From NCBI GenBank assembly GCA_025359065.1, contig JANYHM010000029.1, forward strand, positions 1 to 43,930: a DNA stretch of 43,930 nt, read 5' to 3'. Made by a program: the position numbers and the translations under genes. Shown here piece by piece: positions 17,418 through 25,442 of this stretch; positions within the stretch are counted from its first letter, which is position 1, and the number at the start of each line of letters is the position of its first letter. The notes under the pieces were generated by a model. It searched no databases. It was not told where the DNA came from and saw only the letters and a program-made list of their open reading frames with translations. The stretch comes from Synechococcales cyanobacterium GL140_1_metabinner_5_sub (lineage in GTDB: Bacteria > Cyanobacteriota > Cyanobacteriia > Cyanobacteriales > Chamaesiphonaceae).

Positions 17418-17918
17418 ATGATCGAAATGAAGGTAGCTGGGATTGCTTTAGATGCTGTTTCCCGTAGTCCTATTATCTTGCTGAAGGATGCTGCCGATCG
17501 CCGAGCTTTACCTATCTATATCGGTCAAGACCAGGCCAAGGCAATCATCAACGCTTTAGAACACCAGGCTCCTCCCCGCCCTTTCACTCATGATCTGATC
17601 ATCAGCATGTTAGAAAGTTGCAGTGTGACAATCGATCGAGTATTGATCAATTCTTTGCAGGATAATACCTTTTATGCGGTAATTGTTATTGAGCAAGGCG
17701 GAGTGTTTAAAGAAATCGATGCTCGTCCTAGTGACGCGATCGCCCTCGCCGTTCGCTCTAAAGCTCCAATTTGGGTGATGGAAGAAGTGATTGCCGATGC
17801 TTCTATTCCGGTAGACCGCGATGCTGACGAGCAAGAGCGTAAAGCTTTTAGCAGCTTTATCGCCGATTTACGTCCTTCGGACTTGATCAAGCACGGTAGC
17901 TTTAAGTTAGAAGGCTAG
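17418..17918 (+). CDS. Bifunctional nuclease family protein (DUF151)
   Basis: The predicted product has 166 residues from the ATG at 17418, preceded by GAGGT at eight bases; the open frame extends 41 codons upstream, but those residues are not family-like. The protein matches the DUF151 (BFN) family: VAGIALDAVSRSPIILLKD, LPIYIGQDQAKAII, RPFTHDLIISMLE and DARPSDAIALAVRSKAPIWV. Plant members have been described as bifunctional nucleases; bacterial roles are unclear. Seventeen bases separate it from the aldo/keto reductase gene, so the two are probably co-transcribed. Confidence 0.88.
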   Translation: MIEMKVAGIALDAVSRSPIILLKDAADRRALPIYIGQDQAKAIINALEHQAPPRPFTHDLIISMLESCSVTIDRVLINSLQDNTFYAVIVIEQGGVFKEIDARPSDAIALAVRSKAPIWVMEEVIADASIPVDRDADEQERKAFSSFIADLRPSDLIKHGSFKLEG

Positions 17919-17935
17919 CTAGGAGTCAAAATAGT

Positions 17936-19051
17936 TTGCAATATCGTCGCTTTGGGCGCACTGAGCTGTCTCTGTCGAATTTTTCTTTGGGGACGATGCG
18001 TTGCCTCAGTTCACCGCAGGTTTTTTACCAAACTGTGAACCGGGCGATCGAGCTTGGCATTAATCATTTGGAAACTGCGCCGAGCTATGGCCGCAGTGAA
18101 GAGTATTTGGGATTGGCTTTCCAGCGAGGAATTCCTCGGGAAAGCGTTTATGTCACAACCAAGGTATTGCCGACTATAAATTCAGTATCAGCGGATGCCG
18201 AAATTAGGGCTTCGTGCCAGCACTTGCAGACCGATTATATTGACTGCGTAGCCATTCATGGAATTAATACCCCAGAGCATTTAACTAGATCGATCGAATA
18301 CATTGTGCCAGAGCTGCAAAAACTAGTGAAGCAAGGAGTGATCGGGCACATTGGTTTTTCAACTCATGGGTCTTTGGATTTGGTTTTACAGGCCATCCAA
18401 ACTGGCTTGTTTGAGTTTGTAAACTTACACTATTACTACTTTTTTCAGCGCCTTGCTCCAGCGATCGCTGCTGCTCAGGCGCAAGATATGGGCGTGTTTA
18501 TTATTTCCCCCGGTGATAAGGGAGGTCAGTTATTTACGCCGCCAGCTAGGTTGATGGAGCTTTGTCAGCCCTATCATCCGTTGAGTTTGACCTATCGCTG
18601 GTTGCTGCAAGATCTGCGGGTGACGACGCTGAGTGTGGGGGCGGCAGAACCCGAGGAGTTAGAGTTGCCAGTGGGTGCTGGGTCAGAATCTTTGAGTGCA
18701 GAGGAGTTGATGGTGATCGATCGACTCCAAGCCCACCTGGAAACAACTTTAGATACCGATTTTTGCAGTCAGTGCCATGCCTGCCTACCCTGCCCAGAAG
18801 ACATTAATATTCCAGAGATCTTGCGACTGCGAAATTTGACCGTGGGCTATGAGATGGCGGACTATGGCAAGTATCGTTATCGGATGTTAGAAAATGCTGG
18901 GCACTGGTTTCCTGGCAAACGCGGACATCACTGCACTGAATGCGGTGACTGTTTGCCACGCTGTCCCCAGCAGTTAAAGATTCCGGAGCTGTTGTTTGAT
19001 GCAGACGATCGACTTAAATCTGGCAATGGCCGAAGACTTTGGGATCACTAG
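17936..19051 (+). CDS. Aldo/keto reductase with C-terminal 4Fe-4S ferredoxin-like domain
   Basis: The predicted product has 371 residues and starts with TTG at 17936. The protein then opens MQYRRFGRTELSLSNFSLGT as family members do, and AGGAG lies at 17921-17925. The AKR barrel covers about residues 1-260. Catalytic tetrad candidates are the Tyr in APSYGRSEE, the Lys in VTTKVLP and the His in CVAIHGIN; the usual Asp of FDTA is Glu here (LETAPSYG). The C-terminal part has two cysteine clusters, CSQCHACLPCP and CTECGDCLPRCP, as in 4Fe-4S binding members of the family. The substrate is unknown. It ends immediately next to the stop of the convergent gene, with no gap. Confidence 0.9.
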   Translation: MQYRRFGRTELSLSNFSLGTMRCLSSPQVFYQTVNRAIELGINHLETAPSYGRSEEYLGLAFQRGIPRESVYVTTKVLPTINSVSADAEIRASCQHLQTDYIDCVAIHGINTPEHLTRSIEYIVPELQKLVKQGVIGHIGFSTHGSLDLVLQAIQTGLFEFVNLHYYYFFQRLAPAIAAAQAQDMGVFIISPGDKGGQLFTPPARLMELCQPYHPLSLTYRWLLQDLRVTTLSVGAAEPEELELPVGAGSESLSAEELMVIDRLQAHLETTLDTDFCSQCHACLPCPEDINIPEILRLRNLTVGYEMADYGKYRYRMLENAGHWFPGKRGHHCTECGDCLPRCPQQLKIPELLFDADDRLKSGNGRRLWDH

Positions 19052-19894
19052 CTATGCTGCTTGTTGTTCAACCATCGATCCTTCTGGTACCTGCCACAGA
19101 TCGTAAACATCGACAAAAGGCTCTAACCATGCCGGATTTTGTAGCAGCTCTGCGCCGATCTCAGCCAAAGTTTTACAGCAGCTATCTGGTGTATTGCGCA
19201 CTTGATTGGCACTAAACCTGACAACCACCCAGCCCTGATTGAGATGGTGGTCATCTTCCAAAAAACTTCCTGCGGCTACGCCGGCTACTCGTTGCGGTAT
19301 GGAGTCGATCGAAATACTAATATGCAGCCGGGAATGTTCATCAATCAGCATGAGTCCCGAACCAATGCCTCCATAAATTTTATCAGGAAACCAACGAGAT
19401 AAAGTAGTTATAAAGGCCGTAGGCAAACTGGCTAATTCTTCCTCATTCGCATTGGGAGTCATGGTTCTTGCCAAAATCTCCGCTACTCGCTGCCGACGGT
19501 AGAGAGAGATCCCTTCCTCAGTTTGCAATCTTTCATTGCAAGTGCGATTGAAATCAGTTTCCCATTGTTGTCGCCGAAACCGATCCATTTGTTGATGGTA
19601 TTCGTACCAACGGCTTTTATAACTAGCCTGCATTGCACCCACATGCGCCAATATAAATAGCACTCCGCTCACCAGCGTTGCCCCGCCTACCAATAAACCC
19701 ATCCAATAGTTAGCTATCGCTCCTACAATTACCACAAAAAAAGCCTCTATACCCAAAACCCAAAAGTTAAAACGGATGGGTGGTTGGCCAGGATTTTGTA
19801 ACAAGGGCTGTGACTCAAAAACAGGCAGCGTCAGACCTGCTTGATATGCTTTTTTAACATGGCGTGGCAGTTTAATAATAGGATATACAGACAT
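19052..19894 (-). CDS. Membrane protein with a DUF559-like (restriction-endonuclease-fold) C-terminal domain
   Basis: The predicted product has 280 residues from the ATG at 19894 (MSVYPIIKLPRH); an upstream ATG at 19981 would add 29 residues, and neither has a clear ribosome binding site. Around residues 45-90 two adjacent hydrophobic helices (FWVLGIEAFFVVIVGAIANY and GLLVGGATLVSGVLFILAHV) suggest membrane anchoring, followed by a basic, Arg/Gln-rich helical stretch. The C-terminus has IDEHSRLHISISIDS, then HHLNQGWVVVRFSANQV and a following NTP. This resembles the DUF559/Vsr-type pattern in which D-EID is followed by R-x-L--GW-V-RF---V. The acidic catalytic positions appear replaced by Ser, so it may be inactive. 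The family assignment is by pattern only. Confidence 0.65.
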   Translation of the reverse strand: MSVYPIIKLPRHVKKAYQAGLTLPVFESQPLLQNPGQPPIRFNFWVLGIEAFFVVIVGAIANYWMGLLVGGATLVSGVLFILAHVGAMQASYKSRWYEYHQQMDRFRRQQWETDFNRTCNERLQTEEGISLYRRQRVAEILARTMTPNANEEELASLPTAFITTLSRWFPDKIYGGIGSGLMLIDEHSRLHISISIDSIPQRVAGVAAGSFLEDDHHLNQGWVVVRFSANQVRNTPDSCCKTLAEIGAELLQNPAWLEPFVDVYDLWQVPEGSMVEQQAA

Positions 19895-20025
19895 GTTGGG
19901 GGCGGCAGTACCGGCGAGAGAGAAAGGAAAATGGAAAGCTGGCACTTTTAGTTTCCCCAAATTCTGATCAAGACTTACCATTAGTAGCCGTAAAGCCCTG
20001 TGCCATTTTAAAATTATGCTTTAGC

Positions 20026-22008
20026 CTAAACGCTAGAGCTACTGACCACTATTTGATTTCGTCCGGCCTGCTTCGCTTGATACAAAGCCCGATCAGCTCT
20101 GAGCAACAATTTTTCTGGAGTAGAATCTTGAGTGGGAATAATGCTTGACACCCCAAAACTTAGGGTCACATATTTGCTCACCGCCGACTGATCATGTGGA
20201 ATCTGCAAAGATTTCACGGCTGATTGAATCAACTTGGCCACTGCTATCGCCCCAGTCAAAGGGGTGTTTGGCAACAGCACCACAAACTCCTCGCCCCCAT
20301 AGCGTGCCGTCAAATCTGCTGCCCGTCTTGCCGAAGCTTCGATCGCCTTAGCTACGCTCTTTAAACATTCATCCCCACCACCATGGCCATAAAAATCGTT
20401 AAATTGCTTAAAATAATCTACATCACACATTACGATCGATAGTGGTGACTTCTCCCGTTGCAGCCTGCGCCATTCTTGCAATAACCGATCATCAAACTGC
20501 CGTCGGTTAGCAATTTGAGTCAAACCATCTAAATAGGCGATCGCCGCCAACTCTTGGTTTGCTTGTTGCAGTGCAGCTTCCGCTGTCGATCTTCTAGAAA
20601 TCTCTGCTTCTAAAGCCTGAGTTCGACAAATTACCTGTTGCTCTAGCGATCGGGAATATTCTTCTAACTGCTGACGAGACGCTTGGATTTCTTGACTCAT
20701 TTGCCCTACCGAAGCTAACAAATTAGAAATCTCATGTACGTTCGGATGACTTGGGTGTGGTTGATAGCTAAAATCTCCTTGGACAATATCTTGACTTGCT
20801 TGGCTCAAATCCATAATGGGTTTGGCTAACCACCGCCCCAGGTAAGAATTCACCAGAATGACTAAACCTGATGCTAACAAACACAACCAAATTGTCATGT
20901 TAGTACTAGATTGGATCTTCGACATTACATCCGCCGCCGGTACCACAATAACGATCGACCAATCTAAGCCCTGCTTGTGGGAAAAAGACAACATCCTACC
21001 AAAATAGCGTTCTCCTGCATTATTAAACTGAAAGTCTTGGGAACGTTGATTGTTTTGAAAGCCACCCAGGTTTTGGTTAATAAAACGAGTAGTGGAGCTG
21101 ATTATGGGCATTTCACTCTGCAAAGCACTGATTCGCTGCGGTGATTGATCTGCCAACCGCCGAAACGGAGATTCTTGGCTAGAACTAGCTACCAACAACC
21201 CCGATTTTTCGACCAGAAACACTTGTCCTGTGGGGCTAACTGGATTATCGGCCAAAAACTTTTGAATCCCTGACAATGAAACATCAACGGCACTGACACC
21301 CAACAACTTACCAGTACGATTATATAAAGGCTGGCTAGCAGCAATAAAAATTGTGCCGGGAGTAAAGCCCGCATAGATATTTGTCCAAACCCCTTGTTTG
21401 GCGGCTACTCCGGCCTGATACCAGGGACGAGTACGTGGATCGAAAGCAGGTTTTTCGACTTTTAACTGGGTAGTTCGTAAGCCCTGATCATTGGTGGCGT
21501 AGTAACTACCAAAATACTGAGTAGCTTGATTCGAGATTGAAATTTGCAGCTTGGCCTGATCATCAGGTCGCCAAATTCCTAATGAATCACCTGTTTCAGT
21601 TCCTACTGAAATCCAAGATAAAGTAGGAAATAGCTGCATTTGTTGCCAGAGGTACTGCTCTCGCTGCATATTTGCTGGTGTTGCAGTAGCCATAGGCGAT
21701 CGAGTTAAATCTAAATTTATTGCCCCACGTAGAACAGCATCACTGTTACTCTGATTAGCCAACCAAGGCAAGGATAAATAGCTATTCAGCTTTTGCTCTA
21801 CCTGCACACCTACTCCGTCGATTAGCTGATCAGTTAAGTCTTCGATCGCCTGTTGACCATTCCGGTAAGAAAGATAACCAACTAAACCAACAGCTAAACT
21901 AAGCTGCAAAATAAATGGCACAGTCAGCATCCAAGCTAAGGAAAGCTTACGTTGAGGATGTTGAGGTTTTCTAGTGACTGAACCAACGGCGCGAAGTTTA
22001 CGGAACAT
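20026..22008 (-). CDS. Membrane-bound diguanylate cyclase with extracytoplasmic sensor domain
   Basis: The predicted product has 660 residues. It would make cyclic di-GMP in response to an external signal. Order: a cytoplasmic N-terminus, TM1 near residues 25-47 (LTVPFILQLSLAVGLVGYLS), a large dCache-like periplasmic domain (about 50-370; DPRTRPWYQAG is the Cache signature), TM2 (WLCLLASGLVILVNSYLG), a HAMP-like segment, a coiled coil and a GGDEF domain. The active site is GGEEF at 571-575. The product-inhibition I-site RxxD is present as RAAD at 562-565, so feedback control is expected. No EAL domain is present. Confidence 0.93.
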   Translation of the reverse strand: MFRKLRAVGSVTRKPQHPQRKLSLAWMLTVPFILQLSLAVGLVGYLSYRNGQQAIEDLTDQLIDGVGVQVEQKLNSYLSLPWLANQSNSDAVLRGAINLDLTRSPMATATPANMQREQYLWQQMQLFPTLSWISVGTETGDSLGIWRPDDQAKLQISISNQATQYFGSYYATNDQGLRTTQLKVEKPAFDPRTRPWYQAGVAAKQGVWTNIYAGFTPGTIFIAASQPLYNRTGKLLGVSAVDVSLSGIQKFLADNPVSPTGQVFLVEKSGLLVASSSQESPFRRLADQSPQRISALQSEMPIISSTTRFINQNLGGFQNNQRSQDFQFNNAGERYFGRMLSFSHKQGLDWSIVIVVPAADVMSKIQSSTNMTIWLCLLASGLVILVNSYLGRWLAKPIMDLSQASQDIVQGDFSYQPHPSHPNVHEISNLLASVGQMSQEIQASRQQLEEYSRSLEQQVICRTQALEAEISRRSTAEAALQQANQELAAIAYLDGLTQIANRRQFDDRLLQEWRRLQREKSPLSIVMCDVDYFKQFNDFYGHGGGDECLKSVAKAIEASARRAADLTARYGGEEFVVLLPNTPLTGAIAVAKLIQSAVKSLQIPHDQSAVSKYVTLSFGVSSIIPTQDSTPEKLLLRADRALYQAKQAGRNQIVVSSSSV

Positions 22009-22106
22009 GGACGGTGTTCATTTGTATGAAGTGGAATGACTGGTTTGGTGTTCGGAGGCTGAAAAGTGCCAAAAAAATTACAGTTCTTGCCTATTCTATA
22101 TGTTGA

Positions 22107-22295
22107 ATGTACACATTCAGGATTAACCGCCAAATGATCGAGAGTTTACCGCTTTCTAGACAATTGCTGAGATATCTAATGAGCAATTACCCAGACGGTT
22201 GCGAGAGTCATTGGCGTGAAAGATACCAGAATCACTTGGGTACTATAGAAACTAAGCATCCCAAATCCCAAAGTCGAGCCAGGAAAAACTTGTGA
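22107..22295 (+). CDS. Possible small protein upstream of the DUF58 gene
   Basis: The predicted product has 62 residues, or 53 from an ATG at 22134. No family is recognised; the protein is basic towards the C-terminus (KHPKSQSRARKNL). Its stop overlaps the GTG start of the DUF58 gene (GTGA), an arrangement typical of translational coupling, and this is the main argument that it is real. The ribosome binding site is weak. It could equally be leader sequence. Confidence 0.35.
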   Translation: MYTFRINRQMIESLPLSRQLLRYLMSNYPDGCESHWRERYQNHLGTIETKHPKSQSRARKNL

Positions 22296-23425
22296 ATCAA
22301 CAGTGGACAAACGCCCTTGAGCAACGCTGGATTGCCCCAGCCTATGCAGGCTGGGTAGTTTTAGCTATTTCGATCGGACTCTTCATGGCAGCCACCAACA
22401 CCATGACGGGCTGGCTGTATGTATTAAGCGCGATCGGGCTAGTTTTGGCTGCTATTGCCGCTATTTTGCCTGTAAAATCACTACAGGCATTAAGCCTGGA
22501 ACATTTACCTCTTGCCCCTGTTACCGTTGGTGATGAACTGTCGATCGAGTTGCAAATCCATAATAAGAGCCTGCAAACTCAGACCATGTTTCAGGTCTAT
22601 GAATATTTACCTCCAAATTTAATCCTAGGAAAAATTGACCCGCTGCCAATTGAACGAGTTCCTGCCCAAGGCACTTATACGGCCAAAGTTCGCTGCCTGA
22701 CCAACCGGCGAGGAGTTTACCGTTGGGATCGAGTAGAACTGCGTAGTGGCCAGCCCCTAGGACTATTTTGGTGTCGGCGAAGTCGTCGTGCTCCAGCGCA
22801 GGTGTGGGTTTATCCTCAGCATTTAAGATTGGCTCAATGCCCGGTAGTTGATAATTTTGCTAGCCCCAACTCGATCGATCCTAGTGATTCGATGCAGCGG
22901 GCGCAGTTATCTACTTATGGCACTACTCGCAGTCTGCGACCCTACCGCATGGGCGATCCGCTCCGCCTAATTCACTGGCGATCTAGCGCTCGCTATGGTG
23001 AGTTTCGGGTGCGGGAATTGGAAGCTGTACATACGGCACCAGTTGTGACTATTTGTCTAAATGCCGCTGCTCCTTGGACAGAATTGCCTTTTGAGCAAGC
23101 AGTAGTAGCCGCAGCTTCGCTATATTTTTATGCCACTGCTCAGCAGCTCACCGTTAATTTTTGGACTTCCCAACATGGTTCTTTGCAGGGAAAACATACG
23201 GTGCTGCAAGCTTTAGCTGAAATTGAGATTGGAGCTAGTGGTGCGGTGCTACCAACCGAGCCATTGCTTTGGATTACCAGCAATAGCCAAGGTGTAGATG
23301 CTTTGCCACCAGATAGCCGCTATGTAATGTGGGGCGAAAGTAGTTCTAGATTAACTGGACTATCGATCGATCCCCATGCTCCCTTAGCTAATCAACTTCA
23401 AAAAAATCTTTCTACCCATGGCTAA
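22292..23425 (+). CDS. DUF58 domain-containing membrane protein
   Basis: The predicted product has 377 residues with a GTG start at 22292 and AGGAA eight bases upstream. Two N-terminal transmembrane helices (WVVLAISIGLFMAATNT and GWLYVLSAIGLVLAAIAAIL) precede a beta-rich region and the DUF58 core. The core signature is TRSLRPYRMGDPLRLIHWRS followed by SARYGEFRVRELE. DUF58 proteins often occur with MoxR AAA ATPases and von Willebrand factor proteins in envelope assembly or chaperone systems. No MoxR gene is in this window, as in many cyanobacterial loci. It overlaps the following membrane protein gene by 8 bases, so the two form an operon. Confidence 0.88.
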   Translation: MNQQWTNALEQRWIAPAYAGWVVLAISIGLFMAATNTMTGWLYVLSAIGLVLAAIAAILPVKSLQALSLEHLPLAPVTVGDELSIELQIHNKSLQTQTMFQVYEYLPPNLILGKIDPLPIERVPAQGTYTAKVRCLTNRRGVYRWDRVELRSGQPLGLFWCRRSRRAPAQVWVYPQHLRLAQCPVVDNFASPNSIDPSDSMQRAQLSTYGTTRSLRPYRMGDPLRLIHWRSSARYGEFRVRELEAVHTAPVVTICLNAAAPWTELPFEQAVVAAASLYFYATAQQLTVNFWTSQHGSLQGKHTVLQALAEIEIGASGAVLPTEPLLWITSNSQGVDALPPDSRYVMWGESSSRLTGLSIDPHAPLANQLQKNLSTHG

Positions 23426-24014
23426 ACCACCTAAAACTAAAATAAAACTTCAGAAAAGTGGCGAACGGCTAAATATTATAGTGCCAAGGAGACATAAATT
23501 CAGCCGCGAAGCAATTCATCAAATAGTCATAACATTGGCGATTGATCTAATAGCTGCTTTCTTAGTAGGATATGTAGCTTGGGTAACTCTTAGCGTTAAT
23601 CTGCGGCTCAATATCGGAATTGGGCATATGATCGGAGCTGGGTTAGGGACAATCGCTGGGATCTGGGTGTTGGGAATGGCATTTAACAATTCAAAAGAAA
23701 TGTGTAAACAGCTATTTTCGGATACCTCAGTGTCGATCGATCAAAAAAATATGTGCCTAAGTACGCAATTTTTTATGTTTGATTGGGGGACATTACGACG
23801 CATCAAGGTAAAAGATATTATTCGCGTTGTAGTAACTGAATATCAATATATTGAAGGGGTTACTCCTGAAAATTCGCCTTGTTTTTTAGTCTTAGAACTA
23901 GATGGTGGAACTATGAACTTATTCGCAGCCGAGCATCGACTTTCTAAAAATGAGGCTAAGTGGCTAGGTAAAGAGCTGAGCCGCTGGTTAAATGTGCGAT
24001 TGATCATGGAATAG
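23418..24014 (+). CDS. Hypothetical membrane protein, coupled to the DUF58 gene
   Basis: The predicted product has 198 residues. The N-terminus is basic (MAKPPKTKIKLQKSGERLN). Two transmembrane helices are seen around residues 40-90 (ITLAIDLIAAFLVGYVAWV and MIGAGLGTIAGIWVLGMAF), followed by a soluble C-terminal domain of about 100 residues with alternating strand-like segments (IIRVVVTEYQYI, CFLVLELDGGTMNLF) and a final helix that ends LSRWLNVRLIME. The pattern resembles bacterial PH-like membrane proteins, but I do not recognise a family with confidence. The 8-base overlap with the DUF58 gene suggests joint function in the membrane. Confidence 0.75.
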   Translation: MAKPPKTKIKLQKSGERLNIIVPRRHKFSREAIHQIVITLAIDLIAAFLVGYVAWVTLSVNLRLNIGIGHMIGAGLGTIAGIWVLGMAFNNSKEMCKQLFSDTSVSIDQKNMCLSTQFFMFDWGTLRRIKVKDIIRVVVTEYQYIEGVTPENSPCFLVLELDGGTMNLFAAEHRLSKNEAKWLGKELSRWLNVRLIME

Positions 24015-24068
24015 TGCCAAGTTAGGTAATAATCTCGCACTATTTCATGAATTTATTTTTGCAGATCG

Positions 24069-25421
24069 CTATTGACTTAGCGCCTCTGCCAACGCATTGC
24101 GAAAATCGATCGCCCGTTTGTAAAAAATATCATGATGATTATTCTGGTCTTCTCGCAAAGCTTGATCAATCACTGCTGCTAAAGGCTCAGGAATACTGGG
24201 ATCTCGCTCTAAAATGGGTACGGCTCCATCTTGCAAAATTACCTGAAGCGGATCGCGCTTGCCAAAATTGCGGGGCGGTACGCCCGTCAACATATTGTAG
24301 AGACAAGCTGCCGTTGCCCACACATCTACAGCGGGCTGCACATACTTGGTATTCAACAATTGCTGTCGAGACATATAACTCGGTGTCCCCATCACGCCGC
24401 CTTGGCCAGTCATGGTTTGACCGCTCATTCCGGCTAGTTCAAAAGCTTTAGCCAAACCATAGTCGCCAATCTTTGCCAGGGTTTTATCACCATTGCGCTG
24501 CAAAAAAATATTGGCTGGTTTCAGATCGCGATGCACTAAACCTTGACCTTCTCCAATCGAACCATCAGCCAGTCGAATGGCAGGCAATACCGCATTGTGA
24601 GTGTACTCTAAACCAGATAATACCTGAAGCGTAATAGAAATCGCTATTTTTAACGGAATCTTGCCACCTTGGCTAATGATAAAATCAGCAACGCTACCTT
24701 CATGACAGCACTCCATTGTGAAGTAGAAAATATTCTTGGCTTCTCCATAGTCAATAGTACGTACCACATTAGAGTGACGTAATGACTGAGTATTGGCCAT
24801 CTCCCGAATAAACATTTTAACTGCTCGATCGTTCACGGCTATTTGAGGCAGCATTACTTTTAAGGCTACCATTTCTTCGGTGCTGTCATTCTGAGCTAAA
24901 TATACTGCTCCACACTTACCAGCACCGAGCAACTTGACAATTGTATAGCCTCTAATTCCGGCCAAAGAAGGATGATCGCCTGCGGCTAGACTCAATAAAT
25001 CATTGGCAGCTTGGCGATTATCTGGAGGGACAAACTTTAATCGGGACAATACATCCGAAGCACTGCCCGTATCTTCGATTTTCACCTCAAAAGCAGTGTA
25101 ACCAATTTGTAGTAAATCTCCATCTACTAAATCTCGTTCTAGCCCATCAGCACACTGATTGGCAGCTTTTTGTTGGGAGCCAACTCGCTGACCATTTACA
25201 TAAGTGCCATTGCCACTACCCAGATCTCGCACCCGAATCGAGGGCGGATTGATATCTAGCAAACAGTGATAGCGAGATACCTGAGCATGGGCTGCATCAC
25301 TGGGCAACCGCACATTACAGTCTTTATGGCGGCCAATAGTACAAACCTCTCGATCTTCGTACACATACTGCGTACCCGAGAGTTCACCTTGAGTGATGGT
25401 TAAGACAATTTTGGCTGGCAT
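24069..25421 (-). CDS. FHA domain-containing serine/threonine protein kinase
   Basis: The predicted product has 450 residues from the ATG at 25421; a TTG two codons upstream is possible. An N-terminal FHA phosphothreonine-binding domain covers about residues 10-115 with the signatures IGRHKDCNVRL, SRYHC and DLGSGNGTYVNG. The kinase domain spans about 157-450: glycine loop GAGKCGAVYLA, ATP Lys188, HRDLKPAN (297-304), and DYG (320-322) in place of DFG. GTPSYMSRQQ replaces the usual APE-type segment. It is cytosolic, with no transmembrane helix. It lies 21 bases after a second kinase gene on the same strand, so the two are probably co-transcribed. Substrates are unknown. Confidence 0.92.
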   Translation of the reverse strand: MPAKIVLTITQGELSGTQYVYEDREVCTIGRHKDCNVRLPSDAAHAQVSRYHCLLDINPPSIRVRDLGSGNGTYVNGQRVGSQQKAANQCADGLERDLVDGDLLQIGYTAFEVKIEDTGSASDVLSRLKFVPPDNRQAANDLLSLAAGDHPSLAGIRGYTIVKLLGAGKCGAVYLAQNDSTEEMVALKVMLPQIAVNDRAVKMFIREMANTQSLRHSNVVRTIDYGEAKNIFYFTMECCHEGSVADFIISQGGKIPLKIAISITLQVLSGLEYTHNAVLPAIRLADGSIGEGQGLVHRDLKPANIFLQRNGDKTLAKIGDYGLAKAFELAGMSGQTMTGQGGVMGTPSYMSRQQLLNTKYVQPAVDVWATAACLYNMLTGVPPRNFGKRDPLQVILQDGAVPILERDPSIPEPLAAVIDQALREDQNNHHDIFYKRAIDFRNALAEALSQ

Positions 25422-25442
25422 AAGCAATAATCTATCGGACTA

